From Kribbella sp. NBC_00382 (lineage in GTDB: Bacteria; Actinomycetota; Actinomycetes; Propionibacteriales; Kribbellaceae), in NCBI RefSeq assembly GCF_036067295.1, contig NZ_CP107954.1:7688001-7752000 (forward strand): a stretch of DNA of 64,000 nt. The letters run 5' to 3'. Shown here one piece after another: positions 16,868 through 26,052 of this stretch. Each line of letters starts with the position of its first letter. Position 1 is the first letter of the stretch. The translations under genes and the position numbers were made by a program. The notes under the pieces were generated by a model. It saw only the letters and a list, made by a program, of their open reading frames with translations, ran no database searches and had not been told where the DNA came from.

Positions 16868-17743
16868 ATGTCGTTGAAGAAACTCGATCCGATCGTCGTC
16901 GGCTATGACGGCTCTGGCGGCAGCCGCGCCGCACTGCGGTGGGCAACTGCACAGGCAGTCGGGCAACTGTCGCCGCTGCGCATCGTGGAAGTGTCCGAGC
17001 CCATCCCGATCGGCTACCCCAGCGCTGACTCGGTGTCGGCCACCGAGGTGCGCCACCTGCAGGAAAGGGGGCTGGATGCACTCACCGACAGCATCCGTCT
17101 GCAGCACCCGGAGCTCAGTGTGGTCAGCGTTCTGGTCGACGGATCAGCTGCCTCGAGCTTGATCGACGAGTCCATCCACGCTCGCCTCAGCGTCCTGGGG
17201 ACGCGCGGCCACGGCGGCTGGACCGACGTCCTGCTCGGCTCGGTCGCCAACCAGGTCAGCATGCACTCGGCCGGCACGGTGGTGGTGGTTCCGGCAGCGT
17301 CGCGTCCCCGACTCCAGGACAGGCCGACGATCGTCGTCGGTGTCGATGGCTCGAAGACCTCCGCGAAGGCGATCGACTTCGCCTTCGCCCAGGCCGAGGC
17401 ACGTCGTGCGCGGGTGGTTGTCGTCAACGTCACTCCGCACCCAGCGCCTACCTTCACGGGCGGTCTCGGGCTGCTCGTCTTCGACCCGGTCGACATCGCG
17501 AACGAGGACCGGTTGCTGGTCTCGGAGTCACTGGCCGGCACCGAGACCGACTACCCCGACGTCGAGTTCGACGTGCGTCTGATGAGCGGCCACCCCGCCC
17601 AGGCCCTGGTCCTCGCAGCCGAGGACGCGGAGCTGCTGGTGGTCGGATCCCGAGGCCGCGACGGCTTCGCCAGCCTGCTGCTGGGCTCAGTCAGCCTCAG
17701 CGTCCTCCACCACGCCAAATGCCCGGTCGCGATCGTCCGCTGA
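16868..17743 (+). CDS. Universal stress protein, two tandem domains
   Basis: A 291-residue protein made of two UspA domains (about 1-140 and 150-291). Domain 1 begins DPIVVGYDGSGGSRAALRWA; domain 2 begins PTIVVGVDGSKTSAKAIDFA and ends with the ATP-binding signature VVGSRGRDGFASLLLGSVS. The nucleotide-binding G-2x-G-9x-G(S/T) signature is clear in domain 2 and present in domain 1 as LGTRGHGGWTDVLLGSV. GAGGAG precedes the start. Tandem UspA proteins are hallmark members of the DosR dormancy regulon in mycobacteria, and box A lies upstream. The P-type ATPase gene follows 43 bases later. Confidence 0.93.
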   Translation: MSLKKLDPIVVGYDGSGGSRAALRWATAQAVGQLSPLRIVEVSEPIPIGYPSADSVSATEVRHLQERGLDALTDSIRLQHPELSVVSVLVDGSAASSLIDESIHARLSVLGTRGHGGWTDVLLGSVANQVSMHSAGTVVVVPAASRPRLQDRPTIVVGVDGSKTSAKAIDFAFAQAEARRARVVVVNVTPHPAPTFTGGLGLLVFDPVDIANEDRLLVSESLAGTETDYPDVEFDVRLMSGHPAQALVLAAEDAELLVVGSRGRDGFASLLLGSVSLSVLHHAKCPVAIVR

Positions 17744-17786
17744 TCGCTGTCGCAGCCCTATCCCCAGACCAGCAGGAGCATCGCGA

Positions 17787-20330
17787 ATGACACTCGATGT
17801 CAAGGCCCACGACGGGTTGTCCGACGCGGCAGCTGCCAGCAGGCTGACCGAACACGGCCCCAACTCGATCGCCCAGCCGACGCCACCCGGCGTACTGCCG
17901 CGGGTGCTCGGGCAGTTGCGCGACCCGATGATCCTGATCCTGCTCGGCGCCGCGGCATTGACCGCCACCCTGCGGGACTTCACCGATCTGACCGTCATCC
18001 TCCTGGTCGTCACCCTCAACACCACCGTCGGCGTGATCCAGGAGTTGCGGGCCGAGAAAGCTCTGTCCGCCCTGCGTCAGCTCGCAGCACCGCAGGCACG
18101 CGTCATCCGGTCGGGCCGCACGCTGGTACTTGCCGCAGCCGACGTCGTCCCGGGCGACATTGCACTGCTCGAGGCCGGCGACGTCGTACCGGCCGACCTT
18201 CAGTTGGCGACCGCCTCCCGGCTCCAGGCCGACGAAGCGGCGCTGACCGGCGAGTCGGTGCCGGTCGAGAAGGAGCTCCGCGAAGACCTCGTGGTCGAGA
18301 TGTCAGCCGGAACGGTGGTCACCCGTGGCAGGGGAAGCGGCATCGTCACCCGGACGGGACCGGACAGCGCGCTGGGACAGATCGCGGCCTTGCTGTCTGC
18401 CCAGCGACCACGACCGACGCCGTTGCAACGACGGCTCCGATCGCTCAGCCGAACGCTGACGATCACCGCTCTCGCCCTGTCGGCACTGGTCGCAGTGTCC
18501 GGTCTGCTCCGCGGCAGGTCGGTCAGCGAGATGCTCGTGACCGCCGTCAGCCTGACAGTGGCAGCCGTACCCGAATCGTTGCCGGCCGTCGTGATGCTCG
18601 CTCTCGCCCTCGGAGCTCACCGGATGGCCAAGAAGTCCGCCGTCGTCCGGAGCCTGCCCGCAGTCGAGACCCTCGGCGCCGTCACCGTGATCGCCGCCGA
18701 CAAGACCGGCACCATGACCGAAGGTGTCATGCTGGCCGAGCGGTTGTGGACCGAGACCGGTCACTCTGTTGCCCACGGCCACGGCTACTCGCCGGACGGC
18801 TCCATCGACCCGGTCGACCACGGGCCTGACTCTTCGACGGCGCGGCTGCTCCGCGACATCGTGCTGTGCAACGACGCCAACCTGCGCCCGCCCGATGCCG
18901 ACCACGACGGCTGGCTGCCGCTCGGGGATCCGACCGAGGCGGCCCTGGTGACCTTGGCTGCCAAGGGTGGGGTGGCGGCAACAGCCCATCGCGCAGCGCA
19001 TCCCCGAACGGCCGAGATCCCCTTCGACAGCATCCGGAAGCGCATGACCACCATCCATCAGGTGCCAGGGCGGGATCGCTTCCTGGTCGTCTGCAAGGGA
19101 GCTCCGGACGTACTACTCGACGGCCACATCATCGAGTACGGCGACCTCGACGCTGCCCGTGCCGTGGCGGCCGGCCTCGCCAAGCAGGGGCTTCGGGTAC
19201 TGGCCGTGGCCGATCGCGAAGAGCAGGTCGAGATCGATCTTGCCACCGCGGAGTCAGGTCTTCACCTGGCCGGGCTGATCGCGATCACCGATCCAGTGCG
19301 CCACAACGCAGCGGAGGTCGTCGCCGCGTTCGGTAAGGCCGGCGTCAACCTGCTGCTGATCACCGGAGACGCTCCCGAAACGGCCCGCGCCGTTGCCGAC
19401 CGAATCGGGCTCGACCCTGGCGACCACGTCGTCACAGGTACAGACATCGACGACGGCCTCGATCCCGGACCTGCCTCCCAGGCATGTGTCTATGCCCGGA
19501 TCCGGCCAGAACAGAAGCTGGACATCGTCCGCGCCTGGCAAGCCGAGGGCCAGGTGGTCGCGATGACCGGTGACGGCGTGAACGACGCTCCTGCGTTGAG
19601 GCGAGCCGATATCGGGGTCGCGATGGGCAAGGACGGCACCGAGGTCGCCCGGCAGGCTGCCGACCTGGTTCTGACCAACGACGACCTCGGCACGGTCGTC
19701 GCCGCGATCGAGGAAGGCCGCCGCATCCACGGGAACGTTCGTACCTTCCTGCGCTACGCGCTCAGTGGCGGCGTCGCCGAGGTCGTCGTGATGCTCGTGG
19801 GTCCGCTGCTGGGGCTGGCCGTGCCGCTGCTGCCCGCGCAGATCCTGTGGATCAACATGCTCACCCACGGCCTGCCAGGAGTCGCCCTGGGTGCGGAGCC
19901 GGCCGATCCGAAAGCGATGAGCCGCGGACCGCGGGCCCCGGACGAGCACGTGCTAGGTGGTGGCCTGTGGCAACGAATTGCCTGGACCGGAGCGCTCATC
20001 TCGCTGGTCGCGATCGCCGCCGGCGTCTGGGCCGAGCGGACCGGCGGACCCTGGCAGACGATGACGTTCATCGTCCTCGGCCTGGCTCAGCTCGGCGTCG
20101 CGATGGCCCTGCGGCGGCCGAGGACACCTGGCACGAGCCGGGTCCGGTTCCTCGACATCGCTGTGGCCGGTGCAGGGATCGCCCAACTCCTGCCGTTGGT
20201 CTTCGCTCCGCTCCGAGAACTGCTCGGGCTGGAGTCGCTGACACTCACTCAACTCGGTGTCGCCCTCGCCGTCGCAGCCGTCCCCGGGCTTGTCGTCCGG
20301 GCCCTACGCCGGTTCCGTACTCGCGGCTGA
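17787..20330 (+). CDS. Cation-transporting P-type ATPase (P2-type, CtpF/PacL-like)
   Basis: An 847-residue P-type ATPase. The N-terminal cation-ATPase domain is followed by an actuator domain with TGES (in DEAALTGESVPVEKE), TM4 with AAVPESLPAVVMLALALG, the phosphorylation site DKTGTMT (Asp about 305), KGAP in the nucleotide-binding domain and MTGDGVNDAPALRRADIG near residue 593, then four to six C-terminal helices. The PESLP motif and domain layout fit the Ca2+-type (P2) group, which in mycobacteria includes the hypoxia-induced CtpF. The transported ion cannot be decided from sequence. Probably in one operon with the stress protein upstream. Confidence 0.9.
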   Translation: MTLDVKAHDGLSDAAAASRLTEHGPNSIAQPTPPGVLPRVLGQLRDPMILILLGAAALTATLRDFTDLTVILLVVTLNTTVGVIQELRAEKALSALRQLAAPQARVIRSGRTLVLAAADVVPGDIALLEAGDVVPADLQLATASRLQADEAALTGESVPVEKELREDLVVEMSAGTVVTRGRGSGIVTRTGPDSALGQIAALLSAQRPRPTPLQRRLRSLSRTLTITALALSALVAVSGLLRGRSVSEMLVTAVSLTVAAVPESLPAVVMLALALGAHRMAKKSAVVRSLPAVETLGAVTVIAADKTGTMTEGVMLAERLWTETGHSVAHGHGYSPDGSIDPVDHGPDSSTARLLRDIVLCNDANLRPPDADHDGWLPLGDPTEAALVTLAAKGGVAATAHRAAHPRTAEIPFDSIRKRMTTIHQVPGRDRFLVVCKGAPDVLLDGHIIEYGDLDAARAVAAGLAKQGLRVLAVADREEQVEIDLATAESGLHLAGLIAITDPVRHNAAEVVAAFGKAGVNLLLITGDAPETARAVADRIGLDPGDHVVTGTDIDDGLDPGPASQACVYARIRPEQKLDIVRAWQAEGQVVAMTGDGVNDAPALRRADIGVAMGKDGTEVARQAADLVLTNDDLGTVVAAIEEGRRIHGNVRTFLRYALSGGVAEVVVMLVGPLLGLAVPLLPAQILWINMLTHGLPGVALGAEPADPKAMSRGPRAPDEHVLGGGLWQRIAWTGALISLVAIAAGVWAERTGGPWQTMTFIVLGLAQLGVAMALRRPRTPGTSRVRFLDIAVAGAGIAQLLPLVFAPLRELLGLESLTLTQLGVALAVAAVPGLVVRALRRFRTRG

Positions 20331-20359
20331 CCGTTCGGTGCCTAAAGACCCTTCGGCTG

Positions 20360-20374
20360 GGGACTGATGCCCGG
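20360..20374 (+). promoter_or_regulatory. Weak DosR-like site upstream of second stress protein
   Basis: GGGACTGATGCCCGG has the left half-site of a DosR box (GGGACT) but a poor right half. A second degenerate site (AAGACCCTTCGGCTG, 20345-20359) directly abuts it. Paired sites are common for this kind of regulator, but each is weak here. Confidence 0.28.
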
Positions 20375-20419
20375 TGCGGTGCTCCGCCCCCGGGTCCAGG
20401 CTGAGGGTGTCCTGCTCCA

Positions 20420-20509
20420 ATGATCGGAGTCACCGTGCATCAACTACTGGAAGAGCCCCTCGCGGACGCCGAACTGCGATGGGACGCCACACTCGGTGAT
20501 CCCTCGTGA
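20420..20509 (+). CDS. Possible 29-residue ORF coupled to stress protein
   Basis: ATG 20420 (or GTG 20435) opens a short frame, VTVHQLLEEPLADAELRWDA, ending TGA at 20507-20509. Its stop overlaps the GTG start of the next gene in a GTGA arrangement typical of translational coupling. That overlap, rather than similarity to any known family, is the reason to list it. It may serve only as a coupling leader. Confidence 0.35.
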   Translation: MIGVTVHQLLEEPLADAELRWDATLGDPS

Positions 20510-21321
20510 CGGCCGTTCGGCGGCAGTCCGTGGTGGTTGGAATCGATGGCTCCGAGGCCTCCGAGGTTGCTCTTGGCTGGGCCGCGACGGAGGCCGCCTC
20601 GAAGCAGGTACCGCTCCGACTGGTGCACGCCTTCGTCTGGCCACAGTTCGGGGTGCCGCTCGGTCCCGGCCCGTTCGCGCCGGGGCTCCGTGCAGGAGCC
20701 CAGCAGATCGCTGACACCGCCACCGAGCTTGCTCACAAGCTCGAACCCGACGTGACCGTCGAGACGGCCATCGTCGACGGCTTCGCCTTCCCGGTGCTGG
20801 GCGAGCAATCCCGTGACGCCAGTCTGGTTGTCGTCGGCAGCCGAGGGTTGGGACCAGCGCTCAGCGTCCTTGCCGGCTCCGTCTGCGTCGACCTCGCGGC
20901 CTACGCCCACTGCCCGGTTGTTGTCGTCCGTCCAGACCGGGACGCTCCAGCCGGCGATACGGTCGTCGTCGGCTATGACGGATCCCCTGCCTCCATCGCG
21001 GCGTTCCACTTCGGTCGCGACTATGCCCGCCGACACAGACTGGGCATCCGCTTGATCACCGTACGGTCCCCCGGCACCAGCCACCACGCCGCGCTGTCTT
21101 CAGAACTCGTCTCACCCGCCAACTCGGCACCAGACGACCCGCCGATCAAGGTCGACCGGGTCGTCGGGCACCCCGCCGAACAGCTGCTCCGTCTGTCAGC
21201 CGACGCGCAGCTCGTAGTCGTCGGATCCCGGGGCCGGGGCGGATTCACCGGCCTACTCCTCGGCTCGGTCAGCCAAGCCGTGCTGCATCACGCCGATTGC
21301 CCGGTAGCGGTAGTCCGCTGA
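20506..21321 (+). CDS. Universal stress protein, two tandem domains
   Basis: A 271-residue tandem UspA protein. Domain 1 starts SVVVGIDGSEASEVALGWAA and has VVVGSRGLGPALSVLAGSV; domain 2 starts TVVVGYDGSPASIAAFHFG and ends VVVGSRGRGGFTGLLLGSVS followed by HHADCPVAVVR. Both ATP-binding signatures are intact. GTG start at 20506 overlaps the short upstream ORF. Similar in layout to the gene at 16868 but clearly diverged, so not a recent copy. Together with the ATPase these form a stress cluster; the weak DosR-like sites at 20345-20374 lie 132 bases upstream. Confidence 0.93.
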   Translation: MTAVRRQSVVVGIDGSEASEVALGWAATEAASKQVPLRLVHAFVWPQFGVPLGPGPFAPGLRAGAQQIADTATELAHKLEPDVTVETAIVDGFAFPVLGEQSRDASLVVVGSRGLGPALSVLAGSVCVDLAAYAHCPVVVVRPDRDAPAGDTVVVGYDGSPASIAAFHFGRDYARRHRLGIRLITVRSPGTSHHAALSSELVSPANSAPDDPPIKVDRVVGHPAEQLLRLSADAQLVVVGSRGRGGFTGLLLGSVSQAVLHHADCPVAVVR

Positions 21322-21376
21322 ACACCGGCTGCGCTCCCAGCGCCGTCGCACCAACCAGGTACCGGAAGAGACGGTC

Positions 21377-22138
21377 ATGACGATCCAGCACACCCAGTCA
21401 GGCCCACAGCACGCTCCGACCAAACGCGGTGCTTGGACCGGCCGCACGATCACCAGCCTCATCTTCGGGATCTTGATCCTCGCCGCAGGCATCATCGCAG
21501 TGCCGACTGGAGCAACGGGCCTCTGGATCGACCAGACCGCCCGCGACTCGCAAGGTTTCCTCGCGACCAAGAGCACCCATCTGTCGACCGCGACGTACGG
21601 CACCAGATCGGAGTCCGGTCTGCTCCGCCTCGATGCCCCGGACCGGTTCATCGCCAAGATCCTCGGCCAGGTCCGGATCCAGAGCACCACGACCGGTCCT
21701 GATGTGTTGTTCGTCGGCATCGCGGACTCCGACGATGTGACGGCCTATCTCGCACCCATCGAACACACCATTGCCTCGGACTCAGGCGGCGGTTCCACCG
21801 GTACGGCGTACAGCCAGCACGACGGCGCCGCCCCGACCTCGCTACCCGCCGAGCTGACAATCTGGGCGGCGAGCGCCACCGGCACCGGTCAGCAGTCCGC
21901 CACGTGGCAGATCGGCGCCGGCGACTGGACCGTGGTCATGATGAACGCCGACGGCACCCGCCCCGTCGAGGGTGACCTCGCGGTCGCCGCCACGCTGCCT
22001 TGGCTGAACACCTTCTCCACCTGGCTCCTCATCGCCGGCCTCCTGTTCCTCATCGGCGGCTCAGCCCTGATCCTCGTCCCGATCCGCCGATCCCGACTGG
22101 CCCCCAAAGCAGTCAACACCCCACAGAGAGATCAATGA
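21377..22138 (+). CDS. Membrane protein with two helices and a large outer domain
   Basis: A 253-residue protein with helix 1 at about 28-46 (SLIFGILILAAGIIAVPTGA) and helix 2 near 215-235 (LLIAGLLFLIGGSALILVPI). Between them are about 165 residues probably outside the cell (GLWIDQTARDSQGFLATKST, IQSTTTGPDVLFVGIADSD). The stop overlaps the start of the ABC ATPase gene (ATGATG), so the two are translationally linked. I do not recognise a named family. It might sense or present a substrate for the ABC system, but the partner permease next door is destroyed. Confidence 0.8.
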   Translation: MTIQHTQSGPQHAPTKRGAWTGRTITSLIFGILILAAGIIAVPTGATGLWIDQTARDSQGFLATKSTHLSTATYGTRSESGLLRLDAPDRFIAKILGQVRIQSTTTGPDVLFVGIADSDDVTAYLAPIEHTIASDSGGGSTGTAYSQHDGAAPTSLPAELTIWAASATGTGQQSATWQIGAGDWTVVMMNADGTRPVEGDLAVAATLPWLNTFSTWLLIAGLLFLIGGSALILVPIRRSRLAPKAVNTPQRDQ

Positions 22139-22884
22139 TGCCCACCGACGCAGTTGCCCAGGCCTTCGGGCTGAGCAAGACCTATGGAGTCGGTACTGCG
22201 GCAGTGACCGCTCTCGATGACGTCACCGTGGAGTTCGCGCGGGGGCAGCTGACCGCGATCATGGGGCCGTCCGGATCCGGCAAGTCGACGCTCATGCACT
22301 GTATGGCGGCACTCGACACACCGACCTCAGGGCGCGTGGTGATCGACGGAGTCGACATCAGCCACCTCAAGGACAAGGTGTTGACGACGTTGCGCCGTGA
22401 TCGGCTGGGATTCGTCTTCCAGGCCTACAACCTGATTCCGACCCTGACCGCACGCGAGAACATCACCCTCCCGCTCGACATCGCCGGAACCAAGGTCGAC
22501 GCTGCGTGGTTCGACACCGTGGTCGACACGCTCGGCATTCGCGATCGGCTCTCGCACCGGCCGGACGAACTATCCGGTGGGCAGCAGCAGCGCGTGGCCT
22601 GTGCCCGGGCACTGGTGAATCGGCCGGCCCTCGTCTTCGCCGACGAGCCCACCGGAAACCTGGACTCGCGGGCCAGCGCAGAGATCCTCGCGTTCCTGCG
22701 CAAGTCGGTCGACGATTTCGGCCAGAGCATCGTCATGGTCACCCACGACCCGTCCGCCGCGACGTACGCGGACCGCGTCGTGTTCCTCGCGGACGGCCGG
22801 ATCGTGGACGAGCTGTTCGCCCCGACCATGCAGTCCGTCCTCGACCGGACCCAGGACCTCGCGTCCACCGGAGTCGGTGTCTGA
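22135..22884 (+). CDS. ABC transporter ATP-binding protein (MacB/LolD type)
   Basis: A 249-residue ATPase with Walker A GPSGSGKST (near residue 49), Q-loop FQAYNLIPTLTARENITLPL, signature LSGGQQQRVACARAL, Walker B LVFADEPTGNLDS and H-loop VMVTHDP. The PTGNLDS and TLTARENI motifs place it with MacB/LolD-like exporters that pair with FtsX-type permeases. The permease should follow: its first codons overlap the ATPase stop at 22877, but only about 20 residues of it remain. The ATPase is intact yet probably has no local partner. Confidence 0.92.
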   Translation: MMPTDAVAQAFGLSKTYGVGTAAVTALDDVTVEFARGQLTAIMGPSGSGKSTLMHCMAALDTPTSGRVVIDGVDISHLKDKVLTTLRRDRLGFVFQAYNLIPTLTARENITLPLDIAGTKVDAAWFDTVVDTLGIRDRLSHRPDELSGGQQQRVACARALVNRPALVFADEPTGNLDSRASAEILAFLRKSVDDFGQSIVMVTHDPSAATYADRVVFLADGRIVDELFAPTMQSVLDRTQDLASTGVGV

Positions 22885-22948
22885 CGTGCTCCGGGTAACT
22901 CTCCGAGGTCTGCAAGGTCACCTTGTCCGACTCCTGCTCACCGCGACC
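22877..22948 (+). pseudogene. 5' stub of an FtsX-like ABC permease
   Basis: GTG 22877 overlaps the ATPase stop and encodes SDVLRVTLRGLQGHLVRLLL followed by TA. This is the usual start of FtsX/MacB-type permeases, where the short cytoplasmic RGLxxHKxRL stretch leads into TM1. Similarity stops there; the frame continues into unrelated sequence up to 23731. The rest of an expected 350-850 residue permease is gone. Confidence 0.6.
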
Positions 22949-22992
22949 CTGCGGCCCGCGCAGCTTCAGGACATCCGCCACACCAGCCCAGT

Positions 22993-23007
22993 AGGACTTT
23001 CGTCGCC
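22993..23007 (+). promoter_or_regulatory. Possible DosR-like site F
   Basis: AGGACTTTCGTCGCC resembles the DosR consensus half-sites (GGACT...GTC.C) and matches the local motif AGGACCTTCGGCCCT at 11 of 15 positions. It lies upstream of gene scraps, so it may be the relic of a lost promoter. Confidence 0.3.
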
Positions 23008-23070
23008 TCCGGACAGGCCGTTCACCCTTGGCGACGCGACCGACCCTGCGGTTGCACTTGAAGCTGCAGC

Positions 23071-23133
23071 GACGCCCAGCGAGAGGTGCATCGCCCTGTT
23101 GCAGTCGTACGTGCCGGAGACGCCCACCGGTGA
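23071..23133 (+). pseudogene. Possible C-terminal scrap of a universal stress protein
   Basis: A short open stretch reads GDAQREVHRPVAVVRAGDAHR before a stop. The PVAVVR ending is the typical last strand of UspA domains, as in the intact gene ending HHADCPVAVVR at 21321. With DosR-like site F 64 bases upstream, this may be what remains of a third stress gene. The match is short and could be chance. Confidence 0.3.
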
Positions 23134-23185
23134 GGGAATTTCGGGTACTGGGTGCCACGGACAACTGACAGCGAAGGTCGGGAGT

Positions 23186-23731
23186 ATGCGAATGGCAAAT
23201 CTGTTGCCATTAGCAAGTGACTTGAAGCGGCCTGTGCCGCGGTCTTCGCGGCGCAGGCCGGCGACCGTCTGGGGCTGGCTGCGCCGCGTCGTCGGGCTGC
23301 TGGTGATGGTCGCGCTGGTGGACTACCTCGTCCTGCCCCGGATGGCCGGCACCGAGCAGTCTCTGCGGCTGCTCCGGGAAGTAGACCCCTGGTGGGTGGT
23401 AGCAGGCGGAGGCGCCACCGCCACGGCCCTGCGCTACCGGCTACTCGTCTCCGGCGGCGCAGCACCGGCCGACGTCACCGCGGCGGCCGGGGCACTTCAT
23501 TTCCTCATCAACAGGCTTCCGGGCGCCTGGCGACCGCGTATCCGGGCGGTCGCCACGCAATTGCACGAGCTGCTCGAGGCTCCCGGCGTACGGCGGTCCT
23601 TCCCGCTCTGGGCCGCGATGAACTGGCTGCCGATCCAGGTCGCCGGTCTTTGCTATCTCTCGCTGCGTGCCCCGGGCTGGCTCGAGAGAGTCACCGCGCA
23701 GGGGAATCGTCCTTCGTCATCCGGGACCTAA
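23186..23731 (+). pseudogene. Deleted remnant of a YbhN/lysylphosphatidylglycerol synthase-like membrane protein
   Basis: ATG 23186 opens a frame whose N-terminal half (LRRVVGLLVMVALVDYLVLP, then LLREVDPWWVVAGG) matches the start of UPF0104/YbhN-type membrane proteins. After VVAGG the sequence jumps to ATALRYRLLVSGGA and then to LHELLEAPGVRRSFPLWAAM, pieces from further down the same family. It ends early at 23731. The protein would be about 181 residues instead of 320-350, with several helices missing, so it is almost certainly not functional. Confidence 0.6.
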
Positions 23732-23737
23732 GACTCT
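23723..23737 (+). promoter_or_regulatory. Candidate DosR/DevR-type box B (pflB)
   Basis: GGGACCTAAGACTCT lies 54 bases before the pflB start. The left half is perfect (GGGACC); the right half is degenerate. Position and orientation match those of box C before the arginine deiminase operon. Confidence 0.5.
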
Positions 23738-23791
23738 GCTCCCTGTGCCGTCGGCTCGTGATGCTGGAGGCGGAGAGGGGATCACTCGATC

Positions 23792-26050
23792 ATGACGACT
23801 CAGCACAGCGGCACGGCGGCTGACTACAGCGCCTGGCACGGTTTCGACGGTCACGGATGGCGGGAGCGGATCGACGTTGCGCAGTTCATCACCGCCAACG
23901 TCACGCCGTACCCGGGCGACGGTTCGTTCCTCGAGCCGCCGACCGCACGGACCGAGAGGCTCTGGAAGGCAGTGTCCAGTCTCTTTCCGGAGGAACGGGC
24001 ACGCGGCATCCTCGCGGTCGATGAGCACACCCCGTCGACCATCACCAGCCACGCGCCCGGTTACATCTCCCGGGACGACGAGCTGATCGTCGGCCTGCAG
24101 ACCGACGCGCCGCTGAAGCGGGCGATCATGCCGAACGGCGGACTGCGAACGGTCGAGGCGGGGCTGCATGCCTACGGCTACGAGCTGGACCCTGAGGTCC
24201 GCAAGACCTTCACCGAGTACCGCAAGACCCATAACGACGGAGTCTTCGACGCGTATACGCCGCAGATCCGGGCGGCACGGCGTTCGTCCATCATCACCGG
24301 CCTGCCGGATTCGTACGGCCGTGGCCGGATCATCGGCGACTACCGCCGAGTGCCCCTGTACGGCGTGGACCGGCTGATCGCCGACCGGGAGGCCGCCAAG
24401 GCAACCCTGGCCGAGCGCCGCTCTACCGCGGACGTCGTGCGTGACCGCGAGGAACTGTCGGAGCAGATCAAGGCGCTGCGGGAGCTGGTCACGATGGCCG
24501 CTTCGTACGGCTGTGATGTGTCCAGGCCGGCGGAGACCGCCCGCGAGGCCGTCCAGTGGCTTTACCTGGCGTACCTCGCCGCCACCAAGGAGCAGAACGG
24601 CGCGGCGATGTCACTCGGCCGCACCTCCACGTTCCTCGACATCTACCTCGCACGTGACCTCGCAGCGGGCCTGATCGACGAGTCGGCGGCGCAGGAACTC
24701 ATCGACCAACTGGTCGTCAAGCTGCGCATCATCCGGTTCCTGCGGACACCGGAGTACGACGCCCTGTTCTCCGGCGACCCGACCTGGGTCACCGAAAGCA
24801 TCGGCGGCATCGCCTCCGACGGCCGGCCGCTCGTCACCAGGTCCTCCTTCAGGTACCTCCAGACGCTCTACAACCTCGGTACGGCCCCCGAGCCCAACCT
24901 GACCGTCCTCTGGTCACCAGATCTCCCCGCGGGCTTCAAGGCTTTCGCGGCACAGGTCTCGCTCGACACCAGCGCCATCCAGTACGAGAGCGACGAGCTA
25001 CTCCGGCCGCGGTACGGCGACGACACTGCCATCGCCTGCTGCGTTTCGGCGATGGCAGTGGGCAAGGCGATGCAGTTCTTCGGCGCCCGGGTCAACCTGG
25101 CGAAGACGTTGCTCTACGCAATCAACGGTGGGCGTGACGAGATCACCGGCGTACAGGTCGCGCCCGCGACGCCGCCGGTCACCGGCGACATCCTGCGGTA
25201 CGACGACGTCCTGGGCCGTCTCGACGAAACGATGGGCTGGCTCGCCCAGACCTACGTCGATGCCCTGAACGTCATCCACTACATGCACGACAAGTACGCG
25301 TACGAACGGCTTGAGATGGCTTTGCACGACTATCCGGTGCATCGCACGATGGCCTGCGGGATCGCCGGCCTGTCGGTAGCGGCGGACTCCCTGGCGGCGA
25401 TCAAGTACGCGACCGTACGGCCTGTACGCGACTCGAACGGTCTCGTCACCGACTACCTCCGCGAAGGCGACTTCCCCACCTACGGCAACGACGACGACCG
25501 GGCCGACGACATCGCCGTCTGGCTCGTGAACACCTTCATGGCCAAGATCCGCGAGCAGCAGACCTACCGCGAGGCCGAACCCACTCAGTCCGTACTGACG
25601 ATCACCTCGAACGTGGTCTACGGCCGCAACACCGGCAACACTCCCGACGGCCGGCGAGCGGGCGAGCCGTTTGCGCCCGGCGCCAACCCGATGAACGGCC
25701 GCGATCACCACGGCCTGATGGCGGCGGCCCTCAGTGTCGCGAAGCTGCCGTACGACGCCTCGCGTGACGGCATCTCACTGACCACCTCGGTCACTCCGGC
25801 CGGCCTCGGACGGTCCAGGGAGGAGCGGATCGCCAACCTGGTGGGCGTTCTCGACAGCTTCGTCGACGCCGGTGGCTTCCACCTCAACGTCAACGTGCTC
25901 GACCGGGCCACCCTGGTCGACGCGATGGAGCACCCGGAGTCGTATCCGACCCTCACGATCAGGGTGTCCGGCTATGCGGTCAACTTCGTCCGGCTCACTC
26001 GTGAACAGCAGCTCGACGTGATCAACCGCACCTTCCACGCCGGTCTCTAG
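23792..26050 (+). CDS. pflB: Formate C-acetyltransferase (pyruvate formate-lyase)
   Basis: A 752-residue glycyl-radical enzyme converting pyruvate and CoA to acetyl-CoA and formate without oxygen. The catalytic Cys pair is present in AIACCVSAM (residues 416-417) and the glycyl-radical loop in IRVSGYAVNF (Gly about 727, 25 residues from the end, as in E. coli PFL). Substrate-pocket stretches such as SLGRTSTFLDIY and GGRDEITG are kept, and the length is close to the usual 760. This separates it from choline or glycerol lyases. GAGAGGGG precedes ATG 23792. The activase follows after 2 bases. True PFL is uncommon in soil actinobacteria regarded as aerobes. Confidence 0.95.
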   Translation: MTTQHSGTAADYSAWHGFDGHGWRERIDVAQFITANVTPYPGDGSFLEPPTARTERLWKAVSSLFPEERARGILAVDEHTPSTITSHAPGYISRDDELIVGLQTDAPLKRAIMPNGGLRTVEAGLHAYGYELDPEVRKTFTEYRKTHNDGVFDAYTPQIRAARRSSIITGLPDSYGRGRIIGDYRRVPLYGVDRLIADREAAKATLAERRSTADVVRDREELSEQIKALRELVTMAASYGCDVSRPAETAREAVQWLYLAYLAATKEQNGAAMSLGRTSTFLDIYLARDLAAGLIDESAAQELIDQLVVKLRIIRFLRTPEYDALFSGDPTWVTESIGGIASDGRPLVTRSSFRYLQTLYNLGTAPEPNLTVLWSPDLPAGFKAFAAQVSLDTSAIQYESDELLRPRYGDDTAIACCVSAMAVGKAMQFFGARVNLAKTLLYAINGGRDEITGVQVAPATPPVTGDILRYDDVLGRLDETMGWLAQTYVDALNVIHYMHDKYAYERLEMALHDYPVHRTMACGIAGLSVAADSLAAIKYATVRPVRDSNGLVTDYLREGDFPTYGNDDDRADDIAVWLVNTFMAKIREQQTYREAEPTQSVLTITSNVVYGRNTGNTPDGRRAGEPFAPGANPMNGRDHHGLMAAALSVAKLPYDASRDGISLTTSVTPAGLGRSREERIANLVGVLDSFVDAGGFHLNVNVLDRATLVDAMEHPESYPTLTIRVSGYAVNFVRLTREQQLDVINRTFHAGL

Positions 26051-26052
26051 CG

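Noticed and set aside
22877..23731. One 284-residue novel fusion protein
   Set aside because: It is better explained as three unrelated gene scraps that happen to share an open frame; kept as separate pseudogenes.
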